Of a stretch of 64,000 nucleotides of DNA, positions 42,000-51,830 are shown piece after piece (the stretch's first letter is position 1; the number at the start of each line of letters is the position of its first letter). A model generated the notes under the pieces. It did no database searches. It was not told the origin of the DNA and was given only the letters and a program-made list of their open reading frames with translations. The stretch lies in assembly GCA_017410605.1 (NCBI GenBank), contig JAFQQN010000015.1, positions 62,001 to 126,000 of the forward strand. Reading direction: 5' to 3'. Source of the DNA: Clostridia bacterium (GTDB lineage: Bacteria > Bacillota > Clostridia > Oscillospirales > Acutalibacteraceae). A program made the translations under genes and the position numbers.

Positions 42000-42839
42000 A
42001 TGTTTTCTTATAATGACGAGAATATTAATTTCCATCATTCATTTGACACACATCCTACAGAAAATAATATTAGTGATTCAACTATTCATGCCCACAAAAA
42101 ACACGAAATTTTTTATTTTTTGCAGGGCAAGGCGTCTTATTTGGTTGAGGGTCATATTTATAAGCTTTTCCCCGGAAGCATTATGATAATGAGAAGCGGA
42201 GAGCTTCATAAGGTAGAGATTAAGGCAGATGCGCCCTATGAACGAATGGTGCTTCATTTTGATGAGGCTATAATTGATTTTATTGACCCCGAGCATAAGC
42301 TTCTTGAACCCTTTTGCAGCCGACCCCTTGGGGTTGGTAACCTCTTTCTGCCTAATGGAATTAGAACCAGCCATATTTATGAATGTATGAAAAGCATTGA
42401 TTCTGCCCCGGAAAATAACGAAATGAGAAAACTTGCAATTTCGGCAAATTTGTTTTCAATTCTTTACGAAATAAAAATGGCATATTTAGAAAGAGATAAC
42501 GAGCTATTAAATAAAAAAGCGGTTTCTCCCGCCGGTGAAATTATTGAATTTATTAACGCTAACTTGGGGGCTGAGCTTTCGCTAGAGCTATTGTCAAGCA
42601 AATTCTTTATCAGCAAAAATCATTTAAACAGGGTTTTTAAAACCTCTACAGGGGTAACCGTTTGGGAATATATTAAGCTTAAACGCTTAATGTTGGCAAG
42701 GTCACACATTTTAGAGGGGGCTTCGGCCTCTGCCGCTTGTGAGAATAGCGGATTTAAAGACTATTCTGCCTTTTTCAGGGCATATAAAAAGCAGTTTGGT
42801 GTTTCGCCCAGAGAGGGTGCTTTAGTTAAACACCAATAA
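42000..42839 (+). CDS. AraC-family regulator, probable uxu regulator
   Basis: A 279-residue regulator with an N-terminal cupin sensor (about 1-150, including HAHKKHEIFYFLQG and LFPGSIMIMRSGELH) and a C-terminal AraC helix-turn-helix (about 178-275; FISKNHLNRVFKTSTG, NSGFKDYSAFFRAYKKQFGVSP). It is divergent from uxuA and shares a 130-bp control region, so it most likely activates or represses mannonate/glucuronate catabolism; this is inference from position. ATG 42000 is preceded by GGTGA at six bases. addB follows after 31 bp, possibly with read-through. Confidence 0.9.
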   Translation: MFSYNDENINFHHSFDTHPTENNISDSTIHAHKKHEIFYFLQGKASYLVEGHIYKLFPGSIMIMRSGELHKVEIKADAPYERMVLHFDEAIIDFIDPEHKLLEPFCSRPLGVGNLFLPNGIRTSHIYECMKSIDSAPENNEMRKLAISANLFSILYEIKMAYLERDNELLNKKAVSPAGEIIEFINANLGAELSLELLSSKFFISKNHLNRVFKTSTGVTVWEYIKLKRLMLARSHILEGASASAACENSGFKDYSAFFRAYKKQFGVSPREGALVKHQ

Positions 42840-42870
42840 TTTAATATACCTTTAAAGATAGGGTGAAAAA

Positions 42871-45800
42871 ATGCTACAGCTTATTTTAGGAAGAGCCGCA
42901 ACCGGCAAAAGCTTTGAAATTCATAAACAAATTAAACAAGATGTTTCTAAGGGAATGAAAGATATTATTCTGCTAGTGCCCGAGCAATATAGCTTTGAAA
43001 CCGAAAAGCAAATGCTAAAGCTATTCGGTAATGGGTTTATGGGCAAATTACAGGTTTTAAATTTTAGCAGAATGTATGAGGTTACGGGACAGCTTTATGG
43101 CGGCATTGCAGGTGTTCATATTGACGAAACAATGCGACACATTTTAATGAGTAGGGCTATAAGAGAATCTGCCAATTCTCTTGATGTGTTTAAAAAATAT
43201 GTAAATTCTTCAGATTTCATAAGCCAAATCGGAGCAATTATAAGCGAATTTAAACAGGCAGACGTAACACCTGAAGATTTGTATTCATGCGCCGAAAAGC
43301 TTGAAAATCAAGTTTTGTCAGCAAAAATTAAAGATATTGCTGTGATTTTTGCAAACTATGGCAGTTTGCTGAAGGGTGTTTATATTGACCCTTTAGATGA
43401 TATGGAAATTTTATATAAAAGGGTTGAAAAACATAACTTTTTTAAAGGCAAAACCATTTATATTGATGGTTTTAAGGGCTTTACAGGCATACAGCTAAAG
43501 CTTTTAAAAATAATGCTTCTACAGGCTGAAAAGGTTACAGTTTCATTCTGCTGTAATTCGCTCACAGACACTAAAAACGGTGCCGGTGTTTTTTCTAATG
43601 TTATTAAAACCGCAAGACTTTTAGTTGATTATGCCAAAAACAATAATATATCTGTGTCAGAACCGTTAATTTTGAAAGATAGCTATTATTCTTCACAGCA
43701 AATTAAAAATTTAGAGACGATTTTAAGCGGTAACGTAAATAAAACCTTTGAGAGTGATGGTAGTGTAAATACGGCCGTTTTCAACAGTTTAAGAGAAGAG
43801 GTAGAATTTGCGCTAAAAACCATTCACAAACTTGTAAGAGAAGAAAATTACCGTTTTTCAGATTTTGTTATTATTGCAAGAGATATTTCACGCTACGAGC
43901 GAATGCTTTTTTCGGCGGCTAAAAAATTTGAGGTTTCAATTTATCTTGATAACCGAAGAAGCTTAGCTGTTTCACCAGTTGCACGGCTTGTTCTTTCTGC
44001 GTTAAGGGCGGCGGCAGATTTTGACAGTGAAAGTATTTTGGTTTATTTAAAATCGGGTCTTTTAGGCTTTAGCGAAGAAGAAATTGCCTTAATAGAAGAA
44101 TATGTTTATATTTGGGATATTAAAGGACAAGCTTGGTGCAGTGATTGGAATATGAATCCCAGCGGATTAAAGCAAAACAGGCAGCAGGAGTCCCGGCTGC
44201 TGGAAGAAAATCTTTTAAGAATTAATGAGCTTAGAAAAAGAATTATAATACCCTTGTTATCGCTTAGAAAAGCCTTTAACACTAATGCCAAGGGTATTGG
44301 GAACGCGGTTTATAATCTTCTAATTTCGGTTAAGGTGGACGAGGCTGTTAAATCCCTTTGTGATAGCCTTGCGGCCGAGGGTAGCTTTGATGATGCAGAT
44401 TTTGTTATGGATTCCTGGGATGCTGTTATGACAGCACTGGATAATATGGTAAAGTGCTATGGCGAAGAAAAGCTGTCTATCGAAGAATATATTAATATGC
44501 TTCAAGTTGCCTTTTCCGGCTCAACTATAGGTTCAATACCACGAAGCTTAGATGAGGTTTCTTGCGGCAGTGCTGATAGAATAAGACCGGGTAGGCCAAA
44601 GGTTGTTTTTGTTTTGGGCCTTAATATTGGTGAATTTCCTGCGGCTGTCAGTGATGGCGGACTTCTTTTAAGAAGCGATAGAAACTTATTAGAAAAAGCC
44701 GGAATAGAAATTTCTGACCGTTTTCGAAGTTTCGCAATAGATGAAAGCTTTTTGGTTTATTCGGCGCTTAGCTGTGCAGATGAAAAGGTATTTGCCTTCA
44801 GTCACTCGCATACATCTGACGGTGGTAAGGGTGAATGCAGTAATGTTTTTTCGAAAATTGAAAGAAACTTTACGAATGCCAGAATTGTTTTTAATAAAGA
44901 TGTTTTTTTACCCGAAACAGAGGCCGAGGGTTTTACTATGTTAGCGGCTGCAAATAAAAAAAATACACCTCAAACCCTTGCACTTAAACAATATTTTGAA
45001 AGCTCAGAAGAGTTTTCAAATAGAGCTAAAGCAATTTTGAATATGGGTAAAAACAGTGCTCACACTCTTTCAAAAGAACTGTGTCAAAAGCTTTTCGGGG
45101 AAAATATTTATCTATCTCCAAGCAGTATTGATAAATATAACTCCTGTGCCTTTTCATATTTTTGCCGCTATGTTCTTAATATCAGTTCTCCCCAAAAAGC
45201 AAATCTTGATACCAGGCAACGGGGAACAATTGTACACGCGGTTTTAGAGGGTGTTATTAATGAATTTGGTAAAAATATAGGAGCAACAGCTATTGAAGAA
45301 TTAGAAGAAGCTGTTGAAAAATATATGGCCGAATATTTAAACAAAATTGAGGGAAGCGAATACTTAAAACAGCCAAGATTTTTGTTTTTATATAATTCTA
45401 TTTCCAAACTTGCAAAATATGTTGTGCTTCACATAGCTAAGGAGTTTGCCAATAGTGATTTTGTGCCTGAAAAGGTAGAGCTAAGCATTTCTAAAAGTGG
45501 CGATATTCCCGCCTTATGCTTAGAATTTACTAACAACAAAAGGGTTACCCTTACGGGAAATATTGACCGTGTTGACAGCTATACGGACAAGGATAATAAA
45601 AAATATATTAGAATAGTAGATTATAAAACCGGTTCGCGAGTTTTTAAACTTGCTGAGGTGCTTTGTGGGCTAAATCTTCAAATGCTTATTTATTTATATG
45701 CTGTTAAGCAAAATGGCCAAAATTATTTTGGAGAATTTGACCCTGCCGGTATTTTTTATCTACCCTCTAAAAGAAATATAACCGAAGAGGGCAGTAAGCC

Positions 45801-46170
45801 TGATTACTTGGTTATGAACGGTATGTTTGTGGATAATGAGGATGTTTTTAGGGCAATGGACAAAGAAAACTTAGGCCGTTTTGTTCCCTCAAGGCCTAAA
45901 AGCTACCGTCAAAGTAACCCAATGGTTACAGCTGATGATTTTGAAACTGTTCTAAACTATGTAGAATTAATGATTAAGAAAACAGCAAATGAAATTACCA
46001 AGGGCAATTTTAATGTTGACCCTTGCGATTCAGACCATTCTGCCTGTGCTTTTTGTGAGTTTTCGGCAGTTTGCGGAATTGAAGAGTGTGCAGAACATAA
46101 AAAGGCTCCCGAGCTTAGTCAGGAAGAAATTTTAAAAGAAATGGAGGCGGCAGTAAAATATGGCAATTAA
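42871..46170 (+). CDS. addB: ATP-dependent helicase/nuclease subunit B
   Basis: AddAB is the Firmicute counterpart of RecBCD; it resects double-strand breaks to start homologous recombination. The 1099-residue subunit has the N-terminal LILGRAATGKS nucleotide-binding motif (Gly7-Lys13) and an inactive helicase fold. The C-terminal nuclease has VDYKTGS as its PD-(D/E)XK core. Iron-sulfur cysteines are Cys759 and C-x2-C-x5-C (Cys1059, Cys1062, Cys1068), the AddB pattern. It overlaps addA by 11 bp. Confidence 0.95.
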   Translation: MLQLILGRAATGKSFEIHKQIKQDVSKGMKDIILLVPEQYSFETEKQMLKLFGNGFMGKLQVLNFSRMYEVTGQLYGGIAGVHIDETMRHILMSRAIRESANSLDVFKKYVNSSDFISQIGAIISEFKQADVTPEDLYSCAEKLENQVLSAKIKDIAVIFANYGSLLKGVYIDPLDDMEILYKRVEKHNFFKGKTIYIDGFKGFTGIQLKLLKIMLLQAEKVTVSFCCNSLTDTKNGAGVFSNVIKTARLLVDYAKNNNISVSEPLILKDSYYSSQQIKNLETILSGNVNKTFESDGSVNTAVFNSLREEVEFALKTIHKLVREENYRFSDFVIIARDISRYERMLFSAAKKFEVSIYLDNRRSLAVSPVARLVLSALRAAADFDSESILVYLKSGLLGFSEEEIALIEEYVYIWDIKGQAWCSDWNMNPSGLKQNRQQESRLLEENLLRINELRKRIIIPLLSLRKAFNTNAKGIGNAVYNLLISVKVDEAVKSLCDSLAAEGSFDDADFVMDSWDAVMTALDNMVKCYGEEKLSIEEYINMLQVAFSGSTIGSIPRSLDEVSCGSADRIRPGRPKVVFVLGLNIGEFPAAVSDGGLLLRSDRNLLEKAGIEISDRFRSFAIDESFLVYSALSCADEKVFAFSHSHTSDGGKGECSNVFSKIERNFTNARIVFNKDVFLPETEAEGFTMLAAANKKNTPQTLALKQYFESSEEFSNRAKAILNMGKNSAHTLSKELCQKLFGENIYLSPSSIDKYNSCAFSYFCRYVLNISSPQKANLDTRQRGTIVHAVLEGVINEFGKNIGATAIEELEEAVEKYMAEYLNKIEGSEYLKQPRFLFLYNSISKLAKYVVLHIAKEFANSDFVPEKVELSISKSGDIPALCLEFTNNKRVTLTGNIDRVDSYTDKDNKKYIRIVDYKTGSRVFKLAEVLCGLNLQMLIYLYAVKQNGQNYFGEFDPAGIFYLPSKRNITEEGSKPDYLVMNGMFVDNEDVFRAMDKENLGRFVPSRPKSYRQSNPMVTADDFETVLNYVELMIKKTANEITKGNFNVDPCDSDHSACAFCEFSAVCGIEECAEHKKAPELSQEEILKEMEAAVKYGN

Positions 46171-49100
46171 GCTAACAAAAGACCAAGAGAATGCTGTTAT
46201 GGCTAAGGGTGCCGTTGTTGTAACCGCCGCCGCCGGAAGCGGAAAAACGGCTGTTCTTGTTGAAAAGGTCATTAAAATGCTTTGCGACCTTAACAACCCC
46301 GTTTCGGCTGATAGACTTTTAATAGTAACCTTTACTAATGCCGCCGCTGCCGAAATGAAGCAGAGGATTGAAAAAAGACTTACCGAGGAGTGTGAGAAAT
46401 ACCCCGAAAATACACACATTTTAAAGCAACAGCTTTTAATTTCTTCGGCCGATATTTGCACAATTGACTCTTTTTGTATTAAGCTTGTTAGAAATAATTT
46501 CAGCCGACTTGGTATTAGCCCCGATTTTAAAATTATTGATGAAATTCAAGCTAAAAAAATAATGCAACAGGTGCTTGGCAAAATTTTTAACCGTGATATG
46601 GAAGAAAAAAGGCCAGAGTTTTTTAAATTTCTCTATTCAACCAATGCCGTTTACGGTGATGAAAATGCCGCAAATTATATTTTTAAAATATATAACGATA
46701 TACTTGTTTTACCCTTTTATGAGCATTGGTTGGATAAGTGCATAGAGTCTTATAACCCTAAAAACTTTTTGAACTCTGTTTGGGGAAATTTTGCTTTTTC
46801 TTATACAATTTCTAATCTTGAATATTTTATTAAAGCTTTAAAAAAATTACTTTTGTTGTTGTCAAATGATTTAGCTTTGTTGTTAAAGCTTGAAGATGCC
46901 GTTAAAAATAATATTTCACATTTTGAAAAGGCATTGGGCTTTGCAAATGAAAAAAACTGGAACAGTCTTCGGGAATGTATAATAAACACTCCCGGCTTTC
47001 CGGGCTTTAAAAACTCGGTTAAAAAAAGTGGAGAGACCACTTATGATAAAATTACTTTTGCTCAGTCTAAACAAATTATTTCAAGCATTAATTCCAAGAT
47101 TTCCCGTCTTGGTAATGTTTTTGAGTTTTCTTTTGAACAAATAGAAGAGCAAATGCAAGAAAATGGTGAAATAGCTTGTGAAATGCTTCGCCTTGTTAAA
47201 GAGTTTGATGATAATTTTTTTGCAGAGCTTACTAAAAAAGGATATTTAACCTTTGCCCTAACTGAACAACTTGCTTTTAAGCTTTTGTGCGATTATAAAG
47301 GCGGTAAGGCTGTGGCTTCAGCTATTTCTGACGAGCTTAGCCAGATGTATGATGCAGTTATGGTTGACGAATATCAAGATGTTAACGAGTTGCAAAACAC
47401 ATTGTTTAATTTTCTTTCCGACGGCGGCAAAAAACTGTTTACTGTTGGCGATGCAAAACAAAGCATTTACGGTTTTAGGGGCTCTAAGCCGGAAAACTTC
47501 ATTGAGCGCAGTGAAAAGGCGGTTATTTATAATGATACCTTAAAATCTGAAGAAATTAAAAGGATAGTGTTATCTAAAAACTTCAGAAGCCGAAAGGGTA
47601 TTTGTGATTTTATTAACGGTTTTTTCACGTTGTTAATGACTAAGGATTTTGGCGGTATTTCATACGACCAATATGAAAGACTTTATCCTGAAGCCGATTT
47701 TCCCGAAAACTTTCAACCTGATGTAGAACTTCATATAATCCCCGACGCAAAAAGAGAGCTTCAGGCAAATAATGTAGCAGACTATATTATAAGCACCGCT
47801 GAAAAAGAGCCATTTTTAAAGGGCGAAAACGGTGAACTAAGAAAAGCAGAGTATGGCGATTTCGCAATACTTATGAGAACAGGCACTCCGTTTGAAACCT
47901 ACTTTGAGCAGTTAAGCGCTAAGGGTATACCTGTTTGTCTTAGTAATGGTGATTTTTTCGAAACTACAGAAATTAAAATTATGATGGCTTTTTTAAGTGC
48001 TGTTCATTCCCCAATGAATGATGCAGCGTTATTGGCGGTTTTAATGTCACCATTATTTGGTTTTACTGCTGAAGATGTAGCAAACCTTAAAGCTAATAAT
48101 CGCGATAAAAGGCTGTTCACCCTAATTTTAGAAGATGCCAGAAACAGCGACTCAAAATTCAAGCAGTTTTTAAAGGTCTTTTCAAGCCTCAGACAAAAGG
48201 CCGCTTGTTTGCCAACAGCAGATTTTGTTTCTTATTTATATGAAGAAACCGATTTTATAAATGCTGTACAAGCCTTGTCTGACGGTAACAGAAGAGTTAA
48301 CAACCTAATTTATTTAACCGAAATTGCCGCAGGTTTTTCTTCCGACTTTATGGGTGATTTAGGCGCATTTATTGGTCATTTAAGCTATTTAAAGCAAGAA
48401 GGAAAGACCCTTTCTAAAACACAAGTGTTAGATAACAGTGTTGTTATTTCTACAATGCATAAGTCTAAGGGTCTTCAATATCCAATAACAATAATTTGTG
48501 AAACAAATTCTGCTTTCAGCTCTAAAGATGTTTCTTCTACACTTACTGTTAACGATACATTGGGCATTGCTTTTGATAAAATTGATGATGAACTAAGCGT
48601 TAAGCACCGTCCAATCACCAAAAGAATAATGAACCTGTATATTTCTACGAAGCAAAAGGAAGAAGAGCTAAGGCTTTTATATGTTGCCATGACAAGGGCC
48701 GAAGAAAAGCTTGCTATTTTTGTTGGTAACAAGGAAAATAAAGCTGTTAAATCGGCGGCGGCCACCCTTGTTGGCTCTATGGGGGATGACGGTGTTTTAA
48801 ATGCTCAGTCCCTAATGGAATGTTCAAATTTTTGTGATTGGATAATGTTATACGCCTTACTATTTTCGCCTTTTGCTGAGGTTAGAGAAGAGTACGGTGT
48901 GATTAGTGAGAATATTCTTCTGTTTTTAAAAGAGTTGGGTGACACGGCAGAGATTATCTTTCATAATGAAGCTTGTGATGAGGAGGAAAAGCCAGAGGAA
49001 GAAAACAAAGAAAGTGAAATTATAATAGATGATGAGTTTCTTTACGAAATAGAAGATCGTTTTAGTTATAATTATCCATGGGAAGAGCTAAGGAAAATTG

Positions 49101-49708
49101 AGGCTAAAACCTCTGTTTCGCAGTTGGCAAAGAAAAAGGCAGACCGTGAATTTTGTGCTACGGCAAGACCTGCCTTTTTAGCAGAATCGGGTCTTACCCC
49201 TACTCAGCGCGGTACCGCTTTACATAAGTTTATGCAGTACTGCAATTTTGAAAAAGCTCATAAAAATGTAGAGGCCGAGATTGAAAGACTGTTTGAAAAC
49301 GAATATATTTCACTTGAAGAATCTGAGGTTATTGACCCTAAGCAGATAAAGGCTTTTATGAATACCGAGCTATTCGGCAGAATTCTTTCTGCTAGCAAGC
49401 TTTTTAGGGAACAAAGATTTCTGCTTGAAGAAGAGGCGGCTAAGCTTTATCCCGACCTTTCTGATAAAGTGCAGGACAAAACTGTTATTATACAGGGCGC
49501 CATTGACTGTATGTTTATAGAGAATGAGAAAATTATTCTTATAGATTTTAAAACTGATAGAACAAATAGCGAAGCATCTCTTTTAAGTCATTATGCCGAA
49601 CAGCTTAGAATTTACAGCGTTGCCGCAACGAAAATGTTTGAATTGCCAGTAACGGAGTGTTATATTTATTCTCTTTATATGAATAAATGGATACCTGTAA
49701 AGTTATAA
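46160..49708 (+). CDS. addA: ATP-dependent helicase/nuclease subunit A
   Basis: A 1182-residue UvrD/Rep-type helicase and nuclease, partner of AddB. It begins LTKDQENAVMAK followed by AAGSGKT (Walker A, Lys29). Walker B is VDEYQDVN, followed by GDAKQSIYGFRG, then the motif IV-VI region LSKNFRS, MHKSKGLQYP and LRLLYVAMTRAEEKL. The C-terminal nuclease motif is LIDFKTDR (about residue 1130). Length is usual for AddA. ATG at 46160 is inside the addB end, overlapping 11 bp, so the two are translated together. A terminator follows. Confidence 0.96.
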   Translation: MAIKLTKDQENAVMAKGAVVVTAAAGSGKTAVLVEKVIKMLCDLNNPVSADRLLIVTFTNAAAAEMKQRIEKRLTEECEKYPENTHILKQQLLISSADICTIDSFCIKLVRNNFSRLGISPDFKIIDEIQAKKIMQQVLGKIFNRDMEEKRPEFFKFLYSTNAVYGDENAANYIFKIYNDILVLPFYEHWLDKCIESYNPKNFLNSVWGNFAFSYTISNLEYFIKALKKLLLLLSNDLALLLKLEDAVKNNISHFEKALGFANEKNWNSLRECIINTPGFPGFKNSVKKSGETTYDKITFAQSKQIISSINSKISRLGNVFEFSFEQIEEQMQENGEIACEMLRLVKEFDDNFFAELTKKGYLTFALTEQLAFKLLCDYKGGKAVASAISDELSQMYDAVMVDEYQDVNELQNTLFNFLSDGGKKLFTVGDAKQSIYGFRGSKPENFIERSEKAVIYNDTLKSEEIKRIVLSKNFRSRKGICDFINGFFTLLMTKDFGGISYDQYERLYPEADFPENFQPDVELHIIPDAKRELQANNVADYIISTAEKEPFLKGENGELRKAEYGDFAILMRTGTPFETYFEQLSAKGIPVCLSNGDFFETTEIKIMMAFLSAVHSPMNDAALLAVLMSPLFGFTAEDVANLKANNRDKRLFTLILEDARNSDSKFKQFLKVFSSLRQKAACLPTADFVSYLYEETDFINAVQALSDGNRRVNNLIYLTEIAAGFSSDFMGDLGAFIGHLSYLKQEGKTLSKTQVLDNSVVISTMHKSKGLQYPITIICETNSAFSSKDVSSTLTVNDTLGIAFDKIDDELSVKHRPITKRIMNLYISTKQKEEELRLLYVAMTRAEEKLAIFVGNKENKAVKSAAATLVGSMGDDGVLNAQSLMECSNFCDWIMLYALLFSPFAEVREEYGVISENILLFLKELGDTAEIIFHNEACDEEEKPEEENKESEIIIDDEFLYEIEDRFSYNYPWEELRKIEAKTSVSQLAKKKADREFCATARPAFLAESGLTPTQRGTALHKFMQYCNFEKAHKNVEAEIERLFENEYISLEESEVIDPKQIKAFMNTELFGRILSASKLFREQRFLLEEEAAKLYPDLSDKVQDKTVIIQGAIDCMFIENEKIILIDFKTDRTNSEASLLSHYAEQLRIYSVAATKMFELPVTECYIYSLYMNKWIPVKL

Positions 49709-49716
49709 TGACATAA

Positions 49717-49752
49717 AAAAATCAGGGAACTTTAGTTGGTTCCCTGATTTTT
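49717..49752. terminator. Bidirectional terminator
   Basis: A 14-bp stem (49717-49730 with 49739-49752) and 8-base loop with A/T flanks, between the convergent addA and beta-helix genes. Confidence 0.85.
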
Positions 49753-49755
49753 AAT

Positions 49756-51819
49756 TTAGTTTTTTCTTCCAATATATAGCGGAAGAGTTATACTGTCTAA
49801 ATAACGGATTGGGCAATCTTCTTTTTTAAGATATTTTACTTCGCCGTTTCTGATTTCTTTAACAACAATAGGCCATTGCTGTTGGTTAGTCATTCCGGCA
49901 GTTGCGGCAAAAACGCTAACTTCAGATTCATCATTAATAACGGCAGGAATTTCTTTACCAAGCCCTATTGTAAACACCGCGCCAATAACCTCTGTTACAC
50001 CGCCGTTTTTGGTTTCATAAGCAGTGCCTTCTTCTTCGGTTTTACAGCCCATTACCCACAAAAGACCACCGTCGTTTATGACCTCGTGAAGTGAACGTTC
50101 AGGATTAATCTGTCGGCAATAAACCTTTTGCCCTACAAATTTAAAGTTGGCCCTTGTTCTGTCATAGGGGAATTTTTCTTCTCCGGGTAGGGGAGCAGTT
50201 CGGTTACCTGCGCCCGGAATACCGCCTATAGTACAGCCAGTGTTTTCCATAAACACCTTGCCGCCCGAAACGGAGTTGAAATAAATAGAAGCAGTTTGCA
50301 CGTGTATATCGCTAAAAATAACCGTTCTTTTTGAAGCGTGTTCTAAGAAGGTCATAAATCCATAGAATTTTTCAAAGGCAAAAAGGTCTTCGATAATAAT
50401 TGGCTCATCGCTTTCACCAACAACCTTAAAAGCGCCGGTATCTCTCATTTTGCAAAGCTTGGAACCGGAGGCTAAATCGCCATACATAAAGTTTATTCTT
50501 TTTACGTGGGGCGGAATTTCAATTACATCATCAATTAAATACCTACCGGGATTGAAGAAAACAGTAGGCTTTCCACAGTTCATAGCGGCTTGAATTGCTT
50601 GTGTGTCGTCTGTTTCGCCGTCGCCCTTTGCACCAAAATCGTTAACACAGGCCCAATCTTCAGGAGAGTCCCATTTAACCTCAGGTGTTTCTTCCACCTT
50701 AAGGTTGAGTGATTTATTGATTTTTTGCTCAAATAAGGTTTTGGGGCCGTGAGAGCAATATTCATCAAGATAGTCTTTAACACTTTCGCATTTTGTGTAG
50801 GTCATATCTGTGCGAAGAATGTATTCATAACCCTCAGCCTTAATATTTCTTAGAAAAATTTGACCGTAGTTATAACGAATGGCTGTTTCTAAGGGGCTAC
50901 CGCCATAAAGCTTAGCATCTATTAAAGACGTAAGGCCAATAAAGCCTTCTGTTCGAAGAACAGGTACTTCGTTGTAGCTTACAAGATCGCGAATTGAGGT
51001 GACGGTATTTCCTGAATAAATTCCAAGACGTTTTTGGTGTTTGAGGGTTATGTGCTCAAAGGTGGTGTAAAGAAATTGTGGCATAATCTTTATACCGTAG
51101 TTAAAGCCAATAATTTCAACATTTTGCACCAAACAGGCAGAAACCTTTTCGTGAAGAACAGAAAATCCGGTATTTCCTCGATATTCTGGGTCTTCTGAAA
51201 TAATTTTAACATTACGAACAGCGCCTGTGTTATTCGCAAAATAGCGAACCCCTGTAGCACCGGGGTTGCCGGCACCAATGCTAATGGTAAGGTTTTCTAA
51301 CATATTTGTCATGGCAATGTTAGAGGCCTCGCCCTGCATAAAGCTAATTACAGGGCGGTCGTTTCCATGCTCAAAGCCTTTACAGTTATCCTTAAGTTTA
51401 ATTTTAACACCGTCCATACTTTCGCCAATAAAGCGAAGCTGACAGTTCATTTCTAAATGGCGCAAGCTTGAAAGAAAATTACGGAACTCTTCCATAGAGT
51501 AAGAAATGGTATCACTTACAAGGTATGTACCGTTGGGGAAATATATAATTTTTGAAGGGGGAAGCTCTTCTGGAAAAATTACATTAATACGGCCGTCAAT
51601 TTTTCTAATTTCAAATGAAACGAGAGCATTTGGGTCAGAAATTGCTTCAAGCTTAGCTTTGGTTTCATAAAAGTTTTTTTCATAAGCACCTAAAACATCG
51701 TCAATAATTTGGCATAGCACCTTAGTGCAGTCGATTTTGCCTGTGTTATCAAGGTTGTAGGGTGGTTTTGTTACATCTATAATAGATTTACAGCTGTCAG
51801 GAAAATGAATATTTTGCAT
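49756..51819 (-). CDS. Double right-handed beta-helix protein (pectate-lyase-3/GH55-like)
   Basis: A 687-residue protein made of two beta-helix halves. The first (about 80-365) has KIIYFPNGTYLVSD. The second (about 388-687) has VNDFGAKGDGETDDTQAIQAA and VFFNPGRYLIDD, both matching the Pectate_lyase_3 entry segment. A repeated pattern of short strands (for example ENTGCTIGG) follows each. GH55 glucanases use two such tandem helices, so a carbohydrate-active role is plausible. No signal peptide or transmembrane segment is present at the N-terminus, so it appears cytoplasmic. It lies 11 bp after an AraC gene. The substrate cannot be named. Confidence 0.75.
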   Translation of the reverse strand: MQNIHFPDSCKSIIDVTKPPYNLDNTGKIDCTKVLCQIIDDVLGAYEKNFYETKAKLEAISDPNALVSFEIRKIDGRINVIFPEELPPSKIIYFPNGTYLVSDTISYSMEEFRNFLSSLRHLEMNCQLRFIGESMDGVKIKLKDNCKGFEHGNDRPVISFMQGEASNIAMTNMLENLTISIGAGNPGATGVRYFANNTGAVRNVKIISEDPEYRGNTGFSVLHEKVSACLVQNVEIIGFNYGIKIMPQFLYTTFEHITLKHQKRLGIYSGNTVTSIRDLVSYNEVPVLRTEGFIGLTSLIDAKLYGGSPLETAIRYNYGQIFLRNIKAEGYEYILRTDMTYTKCESVKDYLDEYCSHGPKTLFEQKINKSLNLKVEETPEVKWDSPEDWACVNDFGAKGDGETDDTQAIQAAMNCGKPTVFFNPGRYLIDDVIEIPPHVKRINFMYGDLASGSKLCKMRDTGAFKVVGESDEPIIIEDLFAFEKFYGFMTFLEHASKRTVIFSDIHVQTASIYFNSVSGGKVFMENTGCTIGGIPGAGNRTAPLPGEEKFPYDRTRANFKFVGQKVYCRQINPERSLHEVINDGGLLWVMGCKTEEEGTAYETKNGGVTEVIGAVFTIGLGKEIPAVINDESEVSVFAATAGMTNQQQWPIVVKEIRNGEVKYLKKEDCPIRYLDSITLPLYIGRKN

Positions 51820-51830
51820 GTAGCTTCCTC

